Positions 18,235-27,471 of a stretch of 46,852 nucleotides of DNA are shown here, in pieces (position 1 is the stretch's first letter; every line of letters begins with the position of its first letter). Where the stretch lies: assembly GCA_905234635.1 (NCBI GenBank), contig CAJOJB010000001.1:1-46852 (forward strand), given 5' to 3'. The stretch comes from an uncultured Eggerthellaceae bacterium. GTDB lineage: Bacteria; Actinomycetota; Coriobacteriia; Coriobacteriales; Eggerthellaceae. The notes under the pieces were generated by a model, which was not told the origin of the DNA, did not search any database, and saw only the letters and a program-made list of their open reading frames with translations. A program made the position numbers and the translations under genes.

Positions 18235-19038
18235 TTAATCCTGCTTAGGACCAAAAATGCCTTCGCGATAAGCCGTCAGGTATTCCATGCAATATTCGTC
18301 GTTGCCGACAAGGGCGTCGGTTGCATAAACAATACCCATCATGTCGCGGTTGAGCGGGTCGATAATGGCAGAGTCCATGCCAGCGTTCATGGCCAAAACC
18401 ATGAAGCCCATGTTGATAGCCTTGCGCACGGGCAGGCCAAAGCTGATATTGGAAAGGCCTGACGTAATATGAATGTCGGGGCACAGCTCGCGCACCTCGC
18501 GGCAAACCTGCGTAAAAACCGTGCAACTTTCTTCGTTGGTACCCAAGGTTTCTACAAGCGGGTCAACAAAAACTTGGTCGGGCTTAACACCGTATTCGTC
18601 CATCTTTTCCAGCAGGCGCTTAAACGCATTAATGCGGCCCTCGGCGGTTGAAGGAATGCCATCTTCGTCGTCGAGCATGGCAACCACTTTCCATTCGGTG
18701 CCTGCAATAAGCGGAAAGATTTTTTCGACCTTATCACCCGCGATAGAAATTGAATTAATCATGCCAGGGCGATCGACGAACTTCATAGATTCAACCAGAA
18801 TATCGGCACTGGGGGAATCCAGGGCAATGGGGGTGTCGGTGGCTTCCTGGATAAGACCAACCATCCACTCCATAATGTCCAAGGCGCCTTCGTTGGTGGC
18901 AGGGCAACAGTCGAGGTAGGCCGCACCAGCTTCAGCCTGTGCCTTAGCAATTTCTTTGATGTATTCGCCATCGCGTTCTTCGATTGCCTGCCCCGTGCGG
19001 GGAACAAAACCGTTAATCTTTTCACCGATGATTATCAC
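18235..19038 (-). CDS. Methyltetrahydrofolate:corrinoid methyltransferase (pterin-binding MeTr family)
   Basis: VIIIGEKINGFVPRTG; LDSPSADILVESM; GLSNISFGLPVRKAINMGFMVLAMNAGMDSAIIDPLN; GTG start with an upstream GAAGGA. Confidence 0.9.
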   Translation of the reverse strand: MIIIGEKINGFVPRTGQAIEERDGEYIKEIAKAQAEAGAAYLDCCPATNEGALDIMEWMVGLIQEATDTPIALDSPSADILVESMKFVDRPGMINSISIAGDKVEKIFPLIAGTEWKVVAMLDDEDGIPSTAEGRINAFKRLLEKMDEYGVKPDQVFVDPLVETLGTNEESCTVFTQVCREVRELCPDIHITSGLSNISFGLPVRKAINMGFMVLAMNAGMDSAIIDPLNRDMMGIVYATDALVGNDEYCMEYLTAYREGIFGPKQD

Positions 19039-19057
19039 GTTATATCGTCCTTCTTCC

Positions 19058-19099
19058 CTTTTAGTAGCAACGCGCACGCTTTTAGTAGTAACTTACACG
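19058..19099. repeat. Two direct 21-bp repeats upstream of the MeTr gene
   Basis: cttttagtagcaacgcgcacg / cttttagtagtaacttacacg. Confidence 0.7.
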
Positions 19100-19119
19100 C
19101 GCCCGCTGGCACCCTCTCT

Positions 19120-19977
19120 TTAAAGCCCCGCAGCCTGCTTGGCTGCTTCAACCGCATGGCTTACCAGCACCGCCGTGGTTACCGAACCAACACCCCCTGG
19201 AACAGGGGTAATGGCATCCACGATAGGTTCAACGTCGTCAAAAATAACATCGCCACACGGCTTGGATTTTTCTTCACTCCAACCAAAGCCGACATCGATA
19301 ACGGTTTGGCCAGCCTTGAAGTATTCGGCGCCGATGGTTTCCACCCTGCCAACCGCAACCACCACAATGTCGGCTTCGCGCGTCACAGACGGCGCATCGA
19401 CGGTCTTGGTATGGCACGTAGTAACCGTGGCATTGGCGTCCATAAGCATCATGGAAACAGGCTTGCCAATAACGAGCGAACGGCCAATAACGGCAGCGCG
19501 CTTGCCTGTAACATCGATATCGTAATGCTTGAGAATTTCCATACACGCCTGAGCCGTGCAGGGGGCGTAGCCTTCGTTCTTACCCGTAAACACGTGCCCC
19601 AAGGAAGCGTCCGTGGCCGCGTCCACGTCTTTGGCAGGTGCGAGGGCGTCGCAACAAGCTGCTTCGTCGAGCTGTGCAGGCAGAGGTCGAAGCATGAGCA
19701 CACCATGCACGCTTGTATCCGCGTTCAGGTCTTCGATGGCGGCGAGCATGCTTGCCTGGTCCACGTCTGCCGGCAATACAACGTTCTTAACCGCAACACC
19801 GGCAGCTTCGCAGTGCTTGACGGCTGCACGTTCGTAAGACAGGTCGTCGTCGCGTTCACCCACGCGCAAAATTGCGAGCGTTGGCACCACGCCCTTGGCC
19901 TTACAGGCTTCCACCACAGCAGAACTGCGCTGCGCCAGCGCTTCGGCAACGGGAGCACCTTTCAAAAGAGACGCCAT
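19120..19977 (-). CDS. folD: Methylenetetrahydrofolate dehydrogenase/cyclohydrolase FolD
   Basis: GVLMLRPLPAQLDE; AVIGRSLVIGKPVSMMLMDANATVTTCHTKT; PVPGGVGSVTTAVLVSHAVEAA. Confidence 0.93.
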   Translation of the reverse strand: MASLLKGAPVAEALAQRSSAVVEACKAKGVVPTLAILRVGERDDDLSYERAAVKHCEAAGVAVKNVVLPADVDQASMLAAIEDLNADTSVHGVLMLRPLPAQLDEAACCDALAPAKDVDAATDASLGHVFTGKNEGYAPCTAQACMEILKHYDIDVTGKRAAVIGRSLVIGKPVSMMLMDANATVTTCHTKTVDAPSVTREADIVVVAVGRVETIGAEYFKAGQTVIDVGFGWSEEKSKPCGDVIFDDVEPIVDAITPVPGGVGSVTTAVLVSHAVEAAKQAAGL

Positions 19978-19980
19978 AAG

Positions 19981-20607
19981 CTACTCCTTTATAGCATTCA
20001 TAACGGAAGCACTAATTGCTTCGGCTTTGGGAATATATTTGTTAAGCAGAGCGTCGACCTCGCCTTCAACTTCTTCAGCATAAGCACGGTCTTGCAGGGT
20101 TTTCGTATTGATGAACACGTTCATGGCAGCTGCTTCGAGGGCCGCACGGCACAACGAAGCGCCACAGCCTGCGTCGGACACAATAAGGCGGGAACACTTC
20201 GCTGCCATTTCTTCAAGTAAGTCAATGGTATTGCAAACCAGGCGCACCATCTCTAAGGGGCAGACCAGAGCAGCCTTGGTGCAGACTTCAAGCGTTTCGG
20301 CGCGCATAGGGTCTTCCTTGGGAATGCCATAGGCTTGAGCAAGCGGAGCAAAGGCCGCCGCGTCTTCGTCCATCAAATCAACCAGGCGCGCGCGAATGGT
20401 TTCAGCTTCGGCCAGCATGCGCTGCATGTCTGCTTCTACGCTGGCAAACTTTTCCTTGCCTGCGGTGAACACGCCTGCCATAGAACAGAGCGCCGCTCCC
20501 AGCGCACCAACATAGGCGGCAGCACCGCCGCCGCCTGGTACGCTCTTCTTCGCGGCAAGTTCAGTTGCAAAATCTTTGCAACTAATATCTGCCAACAAGT
20601 CTGCCAT
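19981..20607 (-). CDS. fchA: Methenyltetrahydrofolate cyclohydrolase (FchA/formiminotransferase-cyclodeaminase family)
   Basis: KKSVPGGGGAAAYVGALGAALCSMAGVFT; SDAGCGASLCRAALEAAAMNVFINTK. Confidence 0.88.
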   Translation of the reverse strand: MADLLADISCKDFATELAAKKSVPGGGGAAAYVGALGAALCSMAGVFTAGKEKFASVEADMQRMLAEAETIRARLVDLMDEDAAAFAPLAQAYGIPKEDPMRAETLEVCTKAALVCPLEMVRLVCNTIDLLEEMAAKCSRLIVSDAGCGASLCRAALEAAAMNVFINTKTLQDRAYAEEVEGEVDALLNKYIPKAEAISASVMNAIKE

Positions 20608-22286
20608 TAGAACAGGCCCACAATTCTGCCGTCTTTCTTCACATCGATGCGTTCAGCAGCAGGACGCTTAGGTAGACCGGGCATGGTCATAATCTCACCA
20701 GTCAGAGCCACAATAAAGCCAGCACCCGCGCTCACCTTCAAGTTACGCACGGTAATGCGGAAGTTCTTCGGAGCGCCCAGCTTGGTTTGGTCGTCGGTAA
20801 AGCTGTATTGGGTCTTCGCCACGCAGATGGGAAGCTTGTCCAAACCCAGCTCTTCCAGCTGCTTCATTTGCTTCATGGCATTAGGCGTGAAGTCCACACC
20901 GTCGGCACGGTAGATCTTCTTGGCAATGTCGTTGAGCTTCTTGGTGATGGAGTCGTTCACGTTGTAGCTGAAGCGGAAGTTGCTCTTCTTGTCGCACACA
21001 CGCACCACTTCTTCTGCCAAGTCAATGGCACCAGCGCCACCCTTTGCCCAATGCTGGGCCAGAACGGCATTCACGCCCAGGCGCTTGCACTTCTTCTGGA
21101 CCAGATCGAGTTCCTTCTTGGTGTCTGTCGGGAACGCATTGATAGCAACGACGGCTGGCAAACCATAGACCTTCTGGATATTGCCCACGTGCTGGAGCAG
21201 GTTAGGCAGACCGGCTTCCAGGGCCTTCAGGTTTTCTTTGTTCAGTTCGTCCTTCGGCACGCCGCCGTTGTACTTCAGGGCGCGCACGGTTGCCACGATA
21301 ACCACAGCAGAAGGCTTCAGGCCAGCAGCGCGGCACTTGATGTCCAGGAACTTTTCAGCACCCAGGTCGGCACCGAAACCGGCTTCGGTAATGACATAGT
21401 CGGCCATCTTCATGGCGGTCACCGTTGCCTGTACGGAATTGCAGCCATGGGCAATGTTGGCGAAGGGGCCGCCATGCACAAAGGCCGGATTGTTTTCCAA
21501 GGTTTGGACCAGATTCGGCTTGATGGCGTCCTTGAGCAGGGCCGTCATGGCGCCTTCGGCCTTCAGCTGATGTGCCGTAATGGGCTTACCCTTGCGGCTG
21601 TAAGCGACAATAATATTGCCCAGGCGCTTCTTCAGGTCGTCCAGGTCGGATGCCAGGCAGAACACAGCCATAATTTCCGAAGCCACGGTAATGTCGAAGC
21701 CGTCTTCGCGCACCACGCCGTCGGCAGCGGTACCCAAGCCGTCCACAACGTTGCGTAGCTGGCGGTCGTTCATGTCCACGCAGCGGTGCCAGGTAATGTT
21801 GTTCAAATCGATATCGAGTTCGTTGCCTTGCTTGATGTGATTGTCCAGCATGGCTGCAAGCAGGTTATTGGCAGCACCAATAGCATGGAAGTCTCCCGTA
21901 AAATGCAGGTTAATGTCTTCCATAGGAACAACCTGGGCGTAGCCGCCACCAGCAGCACCGCCCTTTACGCCAAATACTGGACCCAGGGAAGGTTCGCGCA
22001 AAGCCAGCATGGAGCTTTTGCCCAGCTTGCACAGAGCGTCATGCAGGCCAACAGACGTGGTTGTCTTGCCTTCGCCGGCAGGAGTAGGGTTAATAGCGGT
22101 CACCAAAACAAGCTTGGCCTTCTTGCGTTTATTTTCATAGGAATGGATGTCGACCTTAGCCTTATAGTGGCCATAAGGCTCGCACGTACCCCAATCGATA
22201 CCAGCTTTTTCTGCCACTTCCTGAATGGGCAGCATGGTAGCTTCTTGGGCGATTTCAATGTCTGACTTGTACTGCTTGGTGGCCAT
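20607..22286 (-). CDS. fhs: Formate-tetrahydrofolate ligase
   Basis: [67 protein letters not shown]. Confidence 0.96.
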   Translation of the reverse strand: MATKQYKSDIEIAQEATMLPIQEVAEKAGIDWGTCEPYGHYKAKVDIHSYENKRKKAKLVLVTAINPTPAGEGKTTTSVGLHDALCKLGKSSMLALREPSLGPVFGVKGGAAGGGYAQVVPMEDINLHFTGDFHAIGAANNLLAAMLDNHIKQGNELDIDLNNITWHRCVDMNDRQLRNVVDGLGTAADGVVREDGFDITVASEIMAVFCLASDLDDLKKRLGNIIVAYSRKGKPITAHQLKAEGAMTALLKDAIKPNLVQTLENNPAFVHGGPFANIAHGCNSVQATVTAMKMADYVITEAGFGADLGAEKFLDIKCRAAGLKPSAVVIVATVRALKYNGGVPKDELNKENLKALEAGLPNLLQHVGNIQKVYGLPAVVAINAFPTDTKKELDLVQKKCKRLGVNAVLAQHWAKGGAGAIDLAEEVVRVCDKKSNFRFSYNVNDSITKKLNDIAKKIYRADGVDFTPNAMKQMKQLEELGLDKLPICVAKTQYSFTDDQTKLGAPKNFRITVRNLKVSAGAGFIVALTGEIMTMPGLPKRPAAERIDVKKDGRIVGLF

Positions 22287-22378
22287 ATTATTCCTTTCCT
22301 TGAGGCTTGGTAACTCGATGTTTCTATTGTAACGACCAAAGGGCTCCATGTCGCGCCTGGCATGCCCTTAGTTGGTAA

Positions 22379-22534
22379 ATGAACACGCAAAGTACGCTTT
22401 TGGCAAGGTCTAAAAAGCGCATGAGAAAGAGCCAGGGTAAACGCTGGAAAGATATCGGAAAACTTCTCAAAGGGGACGGCAAAAGAGTTCTTAAAGGAAC
22501 CACAGAAAAACACCTGAAGAACTGGTGCAGCTAG
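22379..22534 (+). CDS. Possible 51-aa very basic microprotein ORF opposite the surrounding operon
   Basis: MNTQSTLLARSKKRMRKSQGKRWKDIGKLLKGDGKRVLKGTTEKHLKNWCS; no strong ribosome-binding site. Confidence 0.2.
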   Translation: MNTQSTLLARSKKRMRKSQGKRWKDIGKLLKGDGKRVLKGTTEKHLKNWCS

Positions 22535-22536
22535 TC

Positions 22537-24153
22537 TTATGAATAGTCCCTTGGTGCGTCCTTGGGCGGCTGTATGCCATGCTTGGTTTCTTCGTCGGGC
22601 TCCACACCAGGCAGCCACTGACGACGCGCATAGCCGTCCAAACCCGTACAGTTTGCACCCCAGGGACTCTTAAAGATATTGGCCCAATTAACGGGAGGAA
22701 CAATGTAGGATTGCAGTGCGTCTGTTTCGCCGTGGGGCTTCAGACGATGGTAAGCCTTAAACCAAATGCAGTATTCTTCCCCTGGGTACACTTCGCACCA
22801 ACCGTCTTTTGATCCACCGCACGGACCATTGCGTTGACACTTCGGACACTTCACCATAGGGCAGGTATATGCCGTGGCATACAGACCGCAATCACCACAG
22901 TCCATGCATCCATACAGGGCGGTCTTACCCAGGTGCTCCAGGCCATGTTTGCGGTTGCGCCCCTTGGTAGATTCCAGATTTTGCTCACGCGACACAAACA
23001 TGCCATTAATGCCCTTTTGCGGGCTAAATATGAAACGATGCGCAAAACGGGAAAGGCCGTAGTTGCCCTTAATCTTCTTACCCGTATAGGTTTCGGTTAG
23101 ACCCGCAGGTTTGCGCAGATTCAAACCCGTTGCTTCGTCTTTCTTGTAGTAATAGAAACATCCGTCCTGGGGGTACTCAAATACGGAAAGGTGGTCCTGC
23201 CAGTTAGCTTCGAATTCGTCTGCTAGAGCTAAAACACGCGTAACATTTTCAGGGGTACAACCCACGCCCCCAAGGTGGACGCCCGCACAACCAAGACCCT
23301 TGGCAATGGCTACCATTTTCGCAGCACGCTGCAGGCGCGCTTCAAGGCCCTTGTCTTCGGAATGGTCGCGCTCGTCTTTGAGCACCCGGAGGAATTCGTC
23401 GGTTACGTCGCAGCCTGGAATGCTTCCACGGTTCATGGCGCCACCGTGACCAGCATTGATAAGGTAGATGTTTGCAATAAAGGGAACCATAATGCCGTGG
23501 TCTTCCATAAGCCAAAGCATTTCTTGGAGCTTGCGTGCAGAAAAGCCAACCTGGCTCACGACAAACTGGGCGCCCGCTGCAACTTTCTTTTTCAGCTTGA
23601 ACAGCTGTGTCATGGTTTCGGCTTCGGTCCATTTGAATGGCGAAACTACGCAACCAGGAAAGAAGGTACCTGGTGCCGTACGTTCGATTTCGCCCTTCAT
23701 ATTAGGATAACCCATGCCACGATTAAAGGACTGGATATGCTGTGTCATGGTAACGGAATCCAGGTCGAACACGGGGCGCGGCTGCCCCATCCATCCCATG
23801 CCGTTGTAGTCGCCTGTCATGACCAGTAGGTTTTCGATGCCGGCATGTTGCATGGCATAATACTGGGATTCTGCCTGGTTGCGATTACGGTCTTTACAGG
23901 TGAAATGTACGAGCGGCACGATGCCTTCGTCGAGCAGTTGCTTGCCAAAGGCGTCGGACCCGAGGGCGGGATTACCACTGGGACAGTCGGTAATAGAAAC
24001 CGCATGAATGCGTCCCGTAGCCCACAGGCCACGCGCGTCTTCAAGCAGCGCTTCTTGGGGCTTTTCGGCACCGCTTCCGCGCCCAGGAATGATTTCGCAA
24101 GTGACAACGAATTCACCTGCTTCCAGTGCTTTCCTGAACTTGTTTTGAACCAC
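22537..24153 (-). CDS. metF: Methylenetetrahydrofolate reductase with fused MetV-like C-terminal domain
   Basis: N-terminus VVTCEIIPGRGSG...LLVMTGDYN (MetF); C-terminus YGCMDCGDCGLYATAYTCPMVKCPKCQRNGPCGG (MetV-like Cys-rich). Confidence 0.9.
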   Translation of the reverse strand: MVQNKFRKALEAGEFVVTCEIIPGRGSGAEKPQEALLEDARGLWATGRIHAVSITDCPSGNPALGSDAFGKQLLDEGIVPLVHFTCKDRNRNQAESQYYAMQHAGIENLLVMTGDYNGMGWMGQPRPVFDLDSVTMTQHIQSFNRGMGYPNMKGEIERTAPGTFFPGCVVSPFKWTEAETMTQLFKLKKKVAAGAQFVVSQVGFSARKLQEMLWLMEDHGIMVPFIANIYLINAGHGGAMNRGSIPGCDVTDEFLRVLKDERDHSEDKGLEARLQRAAKMVAIAKGLGCAGVHLGGVGCTPENVTRVLALADEFEANWQDHLSVFEYPQDGCFYYYKKDEATGLNLRKPAGLTETYTGKKIKGNYGLSRFAHRFIFSPQKGINGMFVSREQNLESTKGRNRKHGLEHLGKTALYGCMDCGDCGLYATAYTCPMVKCPKCQRNGPCGGSKDGWCEVYPGEEYCIWFKAYHRLKPHGETDALQSYIVPPVNWANIFKSPWGANCTGLDGYARRQWLPGVEPDEETKHGIQPPKDAPRDYS

Positions 24154-24283
24154 AGATAACCCTGTCTTTCCTTAGCGCGTGCTTGTTTTTGCTCTGTCTA
24201 TTGTGCCACACATAGCCACGTGACTGAAAAAGGCTTACGGTTTCTCAATACTCTTTTGGCAACAAGACTGCCCCTGTAGTGCG

Positions 24284-25354
24284 CTACGAGCGACGGCGGG
24301 GATGGCCTTTGCGCGCACGAATACGTTCTGCTTCTGCCGTTTTCAACTGCTGTTCAGCGTTTTCGTTATGAAGGCGCTGGTAAGATTCCAGGCGCGCCGG
24401 ATGGATGGTGCCTGCCTCGACAGCTGCGCGCACCGCACATCCAGGTTCGTCGACGTGCTTACAGTCGCGGAACTTGCATTCTTGGGCCAGGTCGGTAATG
24501 TCGGCAAACGCGGTCGCCAAGCCTTCTTCGGCTTCCCATAGGCCCATGCCACGCACGCCGGGCATATCTACCACAAAGCCACCGCCCTGGATGGGCACAA
24601 TAGCACGGTTGACCGTAGTGTGGCGGCCCTTCCCGTCCGTTTCGCGCACGGGTGTGGTGGCCTGAACTTCGGAACCCGCCAACACATTCACGAGCGACGA
24701 CTTCCCCACGCCAGAACGCCCAATAAGCACGGCCATACTGTCTTCGGGTACGTGGGTGCGCAGGGCTTCAATGCTTGCTGCATCGGTTTCGGAAACCACT
24801 TCGACGGCCGCTGTATTCCCTACAATGCTGCGTACCGTTTCGGCCACCTTGTGCGCCTGGGCTTCATTGGCAAGATCGGCCTTGGTAAGCGCTACCACCA
24901 CCGCTGCGCCTGTTTCGCAGGCCAACACCAATTCGCGTTCGAGGCGGTTTATGTTCAGTTCTGCCAAGGGGTGCGCCACAATGATTGTGTCGAAATTGGC
25001 GGCCAAGGTTTGCGCCTGAGAACGTTCAGCCGGATCGCGACGTACGAGCACGCGTTCTCGTGGAAGGATTTCGGCAATCTGGGCTACATCGGCTTCATCG
25101 AGCGCGCCAACCAGTACTTTGTCGCCAATAACCGCGCGGACCTTTTCACCCTTCACTAGGGCCGTTGCGTGCTTGCAGCGCACCTGTCGCCCATCGTCAA
25201 GCAACACCAGGGGGAAGCCCCTGTCCAACTGAACAACCCGTCCACAAGAAGTAGATACCAGCGCATTGCGTGAAGTCGTTTCGTCCTCGTGCACGCGCGA
25301 AGCAGTTTCGTCCTGGTGCACTTGCGATGCGACATGAACCTTGCCCTTGTGCAC
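24284..25354 (-). CDS. rsgA: Ribosome small-subunit-dependent GTPase A
   Basis: GRSGVGKSSLVNVLAGSE; GGFVVDMPGVRGMGLW; CKFRDCKHVDEPGCAV zinc motif. Confidence 0.94.
   Translation of the reverse strand: MHKGKVHVASQVHQDETASRVHEDETTSRNALVSTSCGRVVQLDRGFPLVLLDDGRQVRCKHATALVKGEKVRAVIGDKVLVGALDEADVAQIAEILPRERVLVRRDPAERSQAQTLAANFDTIIVAHPLAELNINRLERELVLACETGAAVVVALTKADLANEAQAHKVAETVRSIVGNTAAVEVVSETDAASIEALRTHVPEDSMAVLIGRSGVGKSSLVNVLAGSEVQATTPVRETDGKGRHTTVNRAIVPIQGGGFVVDMPGVRGMGLWEAEEGLATAFADITDLAQECKFRDCKHVDEPGCAVRAAVEAGTIHPARLESYQRLHNENAEQQLKTAEAERIRARKGHPRRRS
25268..25354. repeat. 27-bp direct repeats (plus a partial third unit) at the 5' end of rsgA
   Basis: gcgtgaagtcgtttcgtcctcgtgcac / gcgcgaagcagtttcgtcctggtgcac / ...gtgcac; encode VHQDETASR-VHEDETTSR. 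Confidence 0.8.
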
Positions 25355-25947
25355 TAGCGTTCCCGTTCCCGCAGATAGGTGTAGATAAGGGTAAGAACAA
25401 GACCTATGGCCACTAGAACAAGCCCGGGAATAAAAGCGCTTATGTCGAAGTTGTCCTGCGACACGCTGCCCTTCGCGATAAGCGTTACATTTTCCGCATG
25501 GATGTCCATGATGCCTTCATGGCTCGGGCACGCCAAGTAAAAAACGCCGCGTACTTGCAGGGTAGTACCTTTGTGATTGTAGCTACCATACGTATCGATT
25601 AAACCAAGGATATCTTCGCCCACCAAAACAGAAATACTGCTTTCGTGGTCGTTTTCAATGGACTCAAGGGTAATCCAAACTTTACCCTTGTCACCTTCCG
25701 CGCGAATGGAGTCGCCCACCACTTCGCCCACCACCTGTACCGTATTGCCTTGGTAGGTAGCGTCGGCCAGCGAAAGTTCGTAAATGCTGGTGTCATAGAG
25801 GAAGGAATTGTCGGCAGTCTGGCGCGCGTCAACGGTGTTTTCACCTGCGTCTTCATGCGAATCTTCAGATGTACTGGCAGCCCATGCAGGTGCGGCAAAC
25901 AAGGTCATAAGCAAGACAAACAGTATGGCAAATTTGGACCTAGTCAT
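25354..25947 (-). CDS. Exported single-TM protein with probable OB-fold domain
   Basis: Signal peptide FAILFVLLMTLFAAPAWA; YQGNTVQVVGEVVGDSI...VWITLESI...LQVRGVFY OB-like pattern; C-terminal TM; overlaps both trkH and rsgA. Confidence 0.65.
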   Translation of the reverse strand: MTRSKFAILFVLLMTLFAAPAWAASTSEDSHEDAGENTVDARQTADNSFLYDTSIYELSLADATYQGNTVQVVGEVVGDSIRAEGDKGKVWITLESIENDHESSISVLVGEDILGLIDTYGSYNHKGTTLQVRGVFYLACPSHEGIMDIHAENVTLIAKGSVSQDNFDISAFIPGLVLVAIGLVLTLIYTYLRERER

Positions 25948-27469
25948 TGCGACCAACCTTTGCAGGACTAATGCGAGGCAACACCGAAGCACCAATCTTC
26001 AAACCCAGGGCAATGAGCGTCACAATTTCTAGACGGCCAGCCCACATTTCAAGTATGTAAATAGCCTTAAGCACCGTGGGCATGCCCGCATCGGTGAACG
26101 TAGTTATACCAGAATTCGAAGCCATGGCAATGCTTTCCGAAATGGATGAAAGTGCGTCGTAGCCAAGCGCAATGCCCGCCAGGGAGCCAATGACATAGAC
26201 CACGATATAAAACATGGTTACCGTCATGGCGTCCTTCACTTCACCTTCATCAAGCACGACTCTGCCCAGATGTTGGTAGCTAGAAACATTACGTACCGAT
26301 TCGCTGCTCATGGAGTTCTTCATGGTTTCGTAGGCCGACTTTGCCACGATGGCTACGCGCTTGAGCTTAATACCACCAGCCGTCGACCCGCTCGACGCAC
26401 CAATGCCCATCATAAGTGCAAGCACCATAATGGCACCCGAAGGCAGCAGGGCCGACATCTGATTGCTGGTCATGGTGGTAAAGCCCGTTGTTGTGGCAGC
26501 GCCCACAAAGGTGAAAAGCCCCGTGCGCATAAGCGCAGGCAGCCCGCCGCCGAGCGAAGATGCGCTTGCGGCAATAATAAATACCACAAGCATGCCTACC
26601 CACCAAATAAGAGCCGTGCGCACTTCGATGTCGCGCGGGAACAGATGGAATTTACCATTCCACACTTCATTTTGCAGGGCAAAGTTGAGGCCGCCCAAAA
26701 TCATGAGCGTCATAACAATAAATTCAACGGCCACGCTATGATAGTAAGTAATACTGGTACTCATGGGTGCCAGGCCAGCCGTCATAAAGCCCGACATAGC
26801 AAGCCACACCCCATGGAGCATGGCGCGAGTGCCCGACATTCCCATAAACAGTAACACGGTCGTGAGTACGATGCCGGCCAAAAAGATAATGCCTGCGGAA
26901 AACTTAAAGATAAAGCGCGCGGTTTCGACCACATTGGGCACCACGTGTTCACTGCGGCCTTCCGAAGAATACAGGCTCGAACTGCCGCCACGAGCGAGCA
27001 GGCCCACGCTCATGGCCACCACAACCAGGCCCATACCGCCGGTGTAGTTCATCACAAAGCGCCACATATTGTCGGCATGCGATACGTGATTGGTATAGGC
27101 GATAAGCGTAGCGTTCGTAGTGGTGAAATGCGACACCGAATCGAACAGAGCGTCGGTATAGCTTGCATAATGCATAGACATATACAGGGGTATAGCCCCC
27201 ACCAAAGCCACGGCAATCCAAGCGAAACCGGTAACGGCCATTGCTTGCGTACGATTCAAGTGGCCAGGGGTAATGCGCATCATGCGAAGAACGGTACCCA
27301 CCACCAAGGCTATGCCTATCGCAAGCAGGTAACGTGATGCCGCGTCCCATTCCTGGGCAACAAGAGCCGTTGCGAACGGCAAACACAGAGCCACTGCTTC
27401 CAATACCAGCAGCACGCCCAAATAGTGCGCAATCACGCGGAAATCGTAGAATGTAAAGCGTTGCCACAT
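25940..27469 (-). CDS. trkH: TrkH-family potassium uptake protein
   Basis: ALFDSVSHFTTTNATLI, WRFVMNYTGGMG, AMSGFMTAGLAP, ATTTGFTT, SNSGITT pore segments. Confidence 0.9.
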   Translation of the reverse strand: MWQRFTFYDFRVIAHYLGVLLVLEAVALCLPFATALVAQEWDAASRYLLAIGIALVVGTVLRMMRITPGHLNRTQAMAVTGFAWIAVALVGAIPLYMSMHYASYTDALFDSVSHFTTTNATLIAYTNHVSHADNMWRFVMNYTGGMGLVVVAMSVGLLARGGSSSLYSSEGRSEHVVPNVVETARFIFKFSAGIIFLAGIVLTTVLLFMGMSGTRAMLHGVWLAMSGFMTAGLAPMSTSITYYHSVAVEFIVMTLMILGGLNFALQNEVWNGKFHLFPRDIEVRTALIWWVGMLVVFIIAASASSLGGGLPALMRTGLFTFVGAATTTGFTTMTSNQMSALLPSGAIMVLALMMGIGASSGSTAGGIKLKRVAIVAKSAYETMKNSMSSESVRNVSSYQHLGRVVLDEGEVKDAMTVTMFYIVVYVIGSLAGIALGYDALSSISESIAMASNSGITTFTDAGMPTVLKAIYILEMWAGRLEIVTLIALGLKIGASVLPRISPAKVGRND

Positions 27470-27471
27470 AG

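Noticed and set aside
22287-22536. ZTP (pfl) or THF riboswitch upstream of fhs
   Set aside because: Looked for the conserved cores on the - strand leader; only a simple hairpin around 22342-22370 found, no match to the consensus as I know it.
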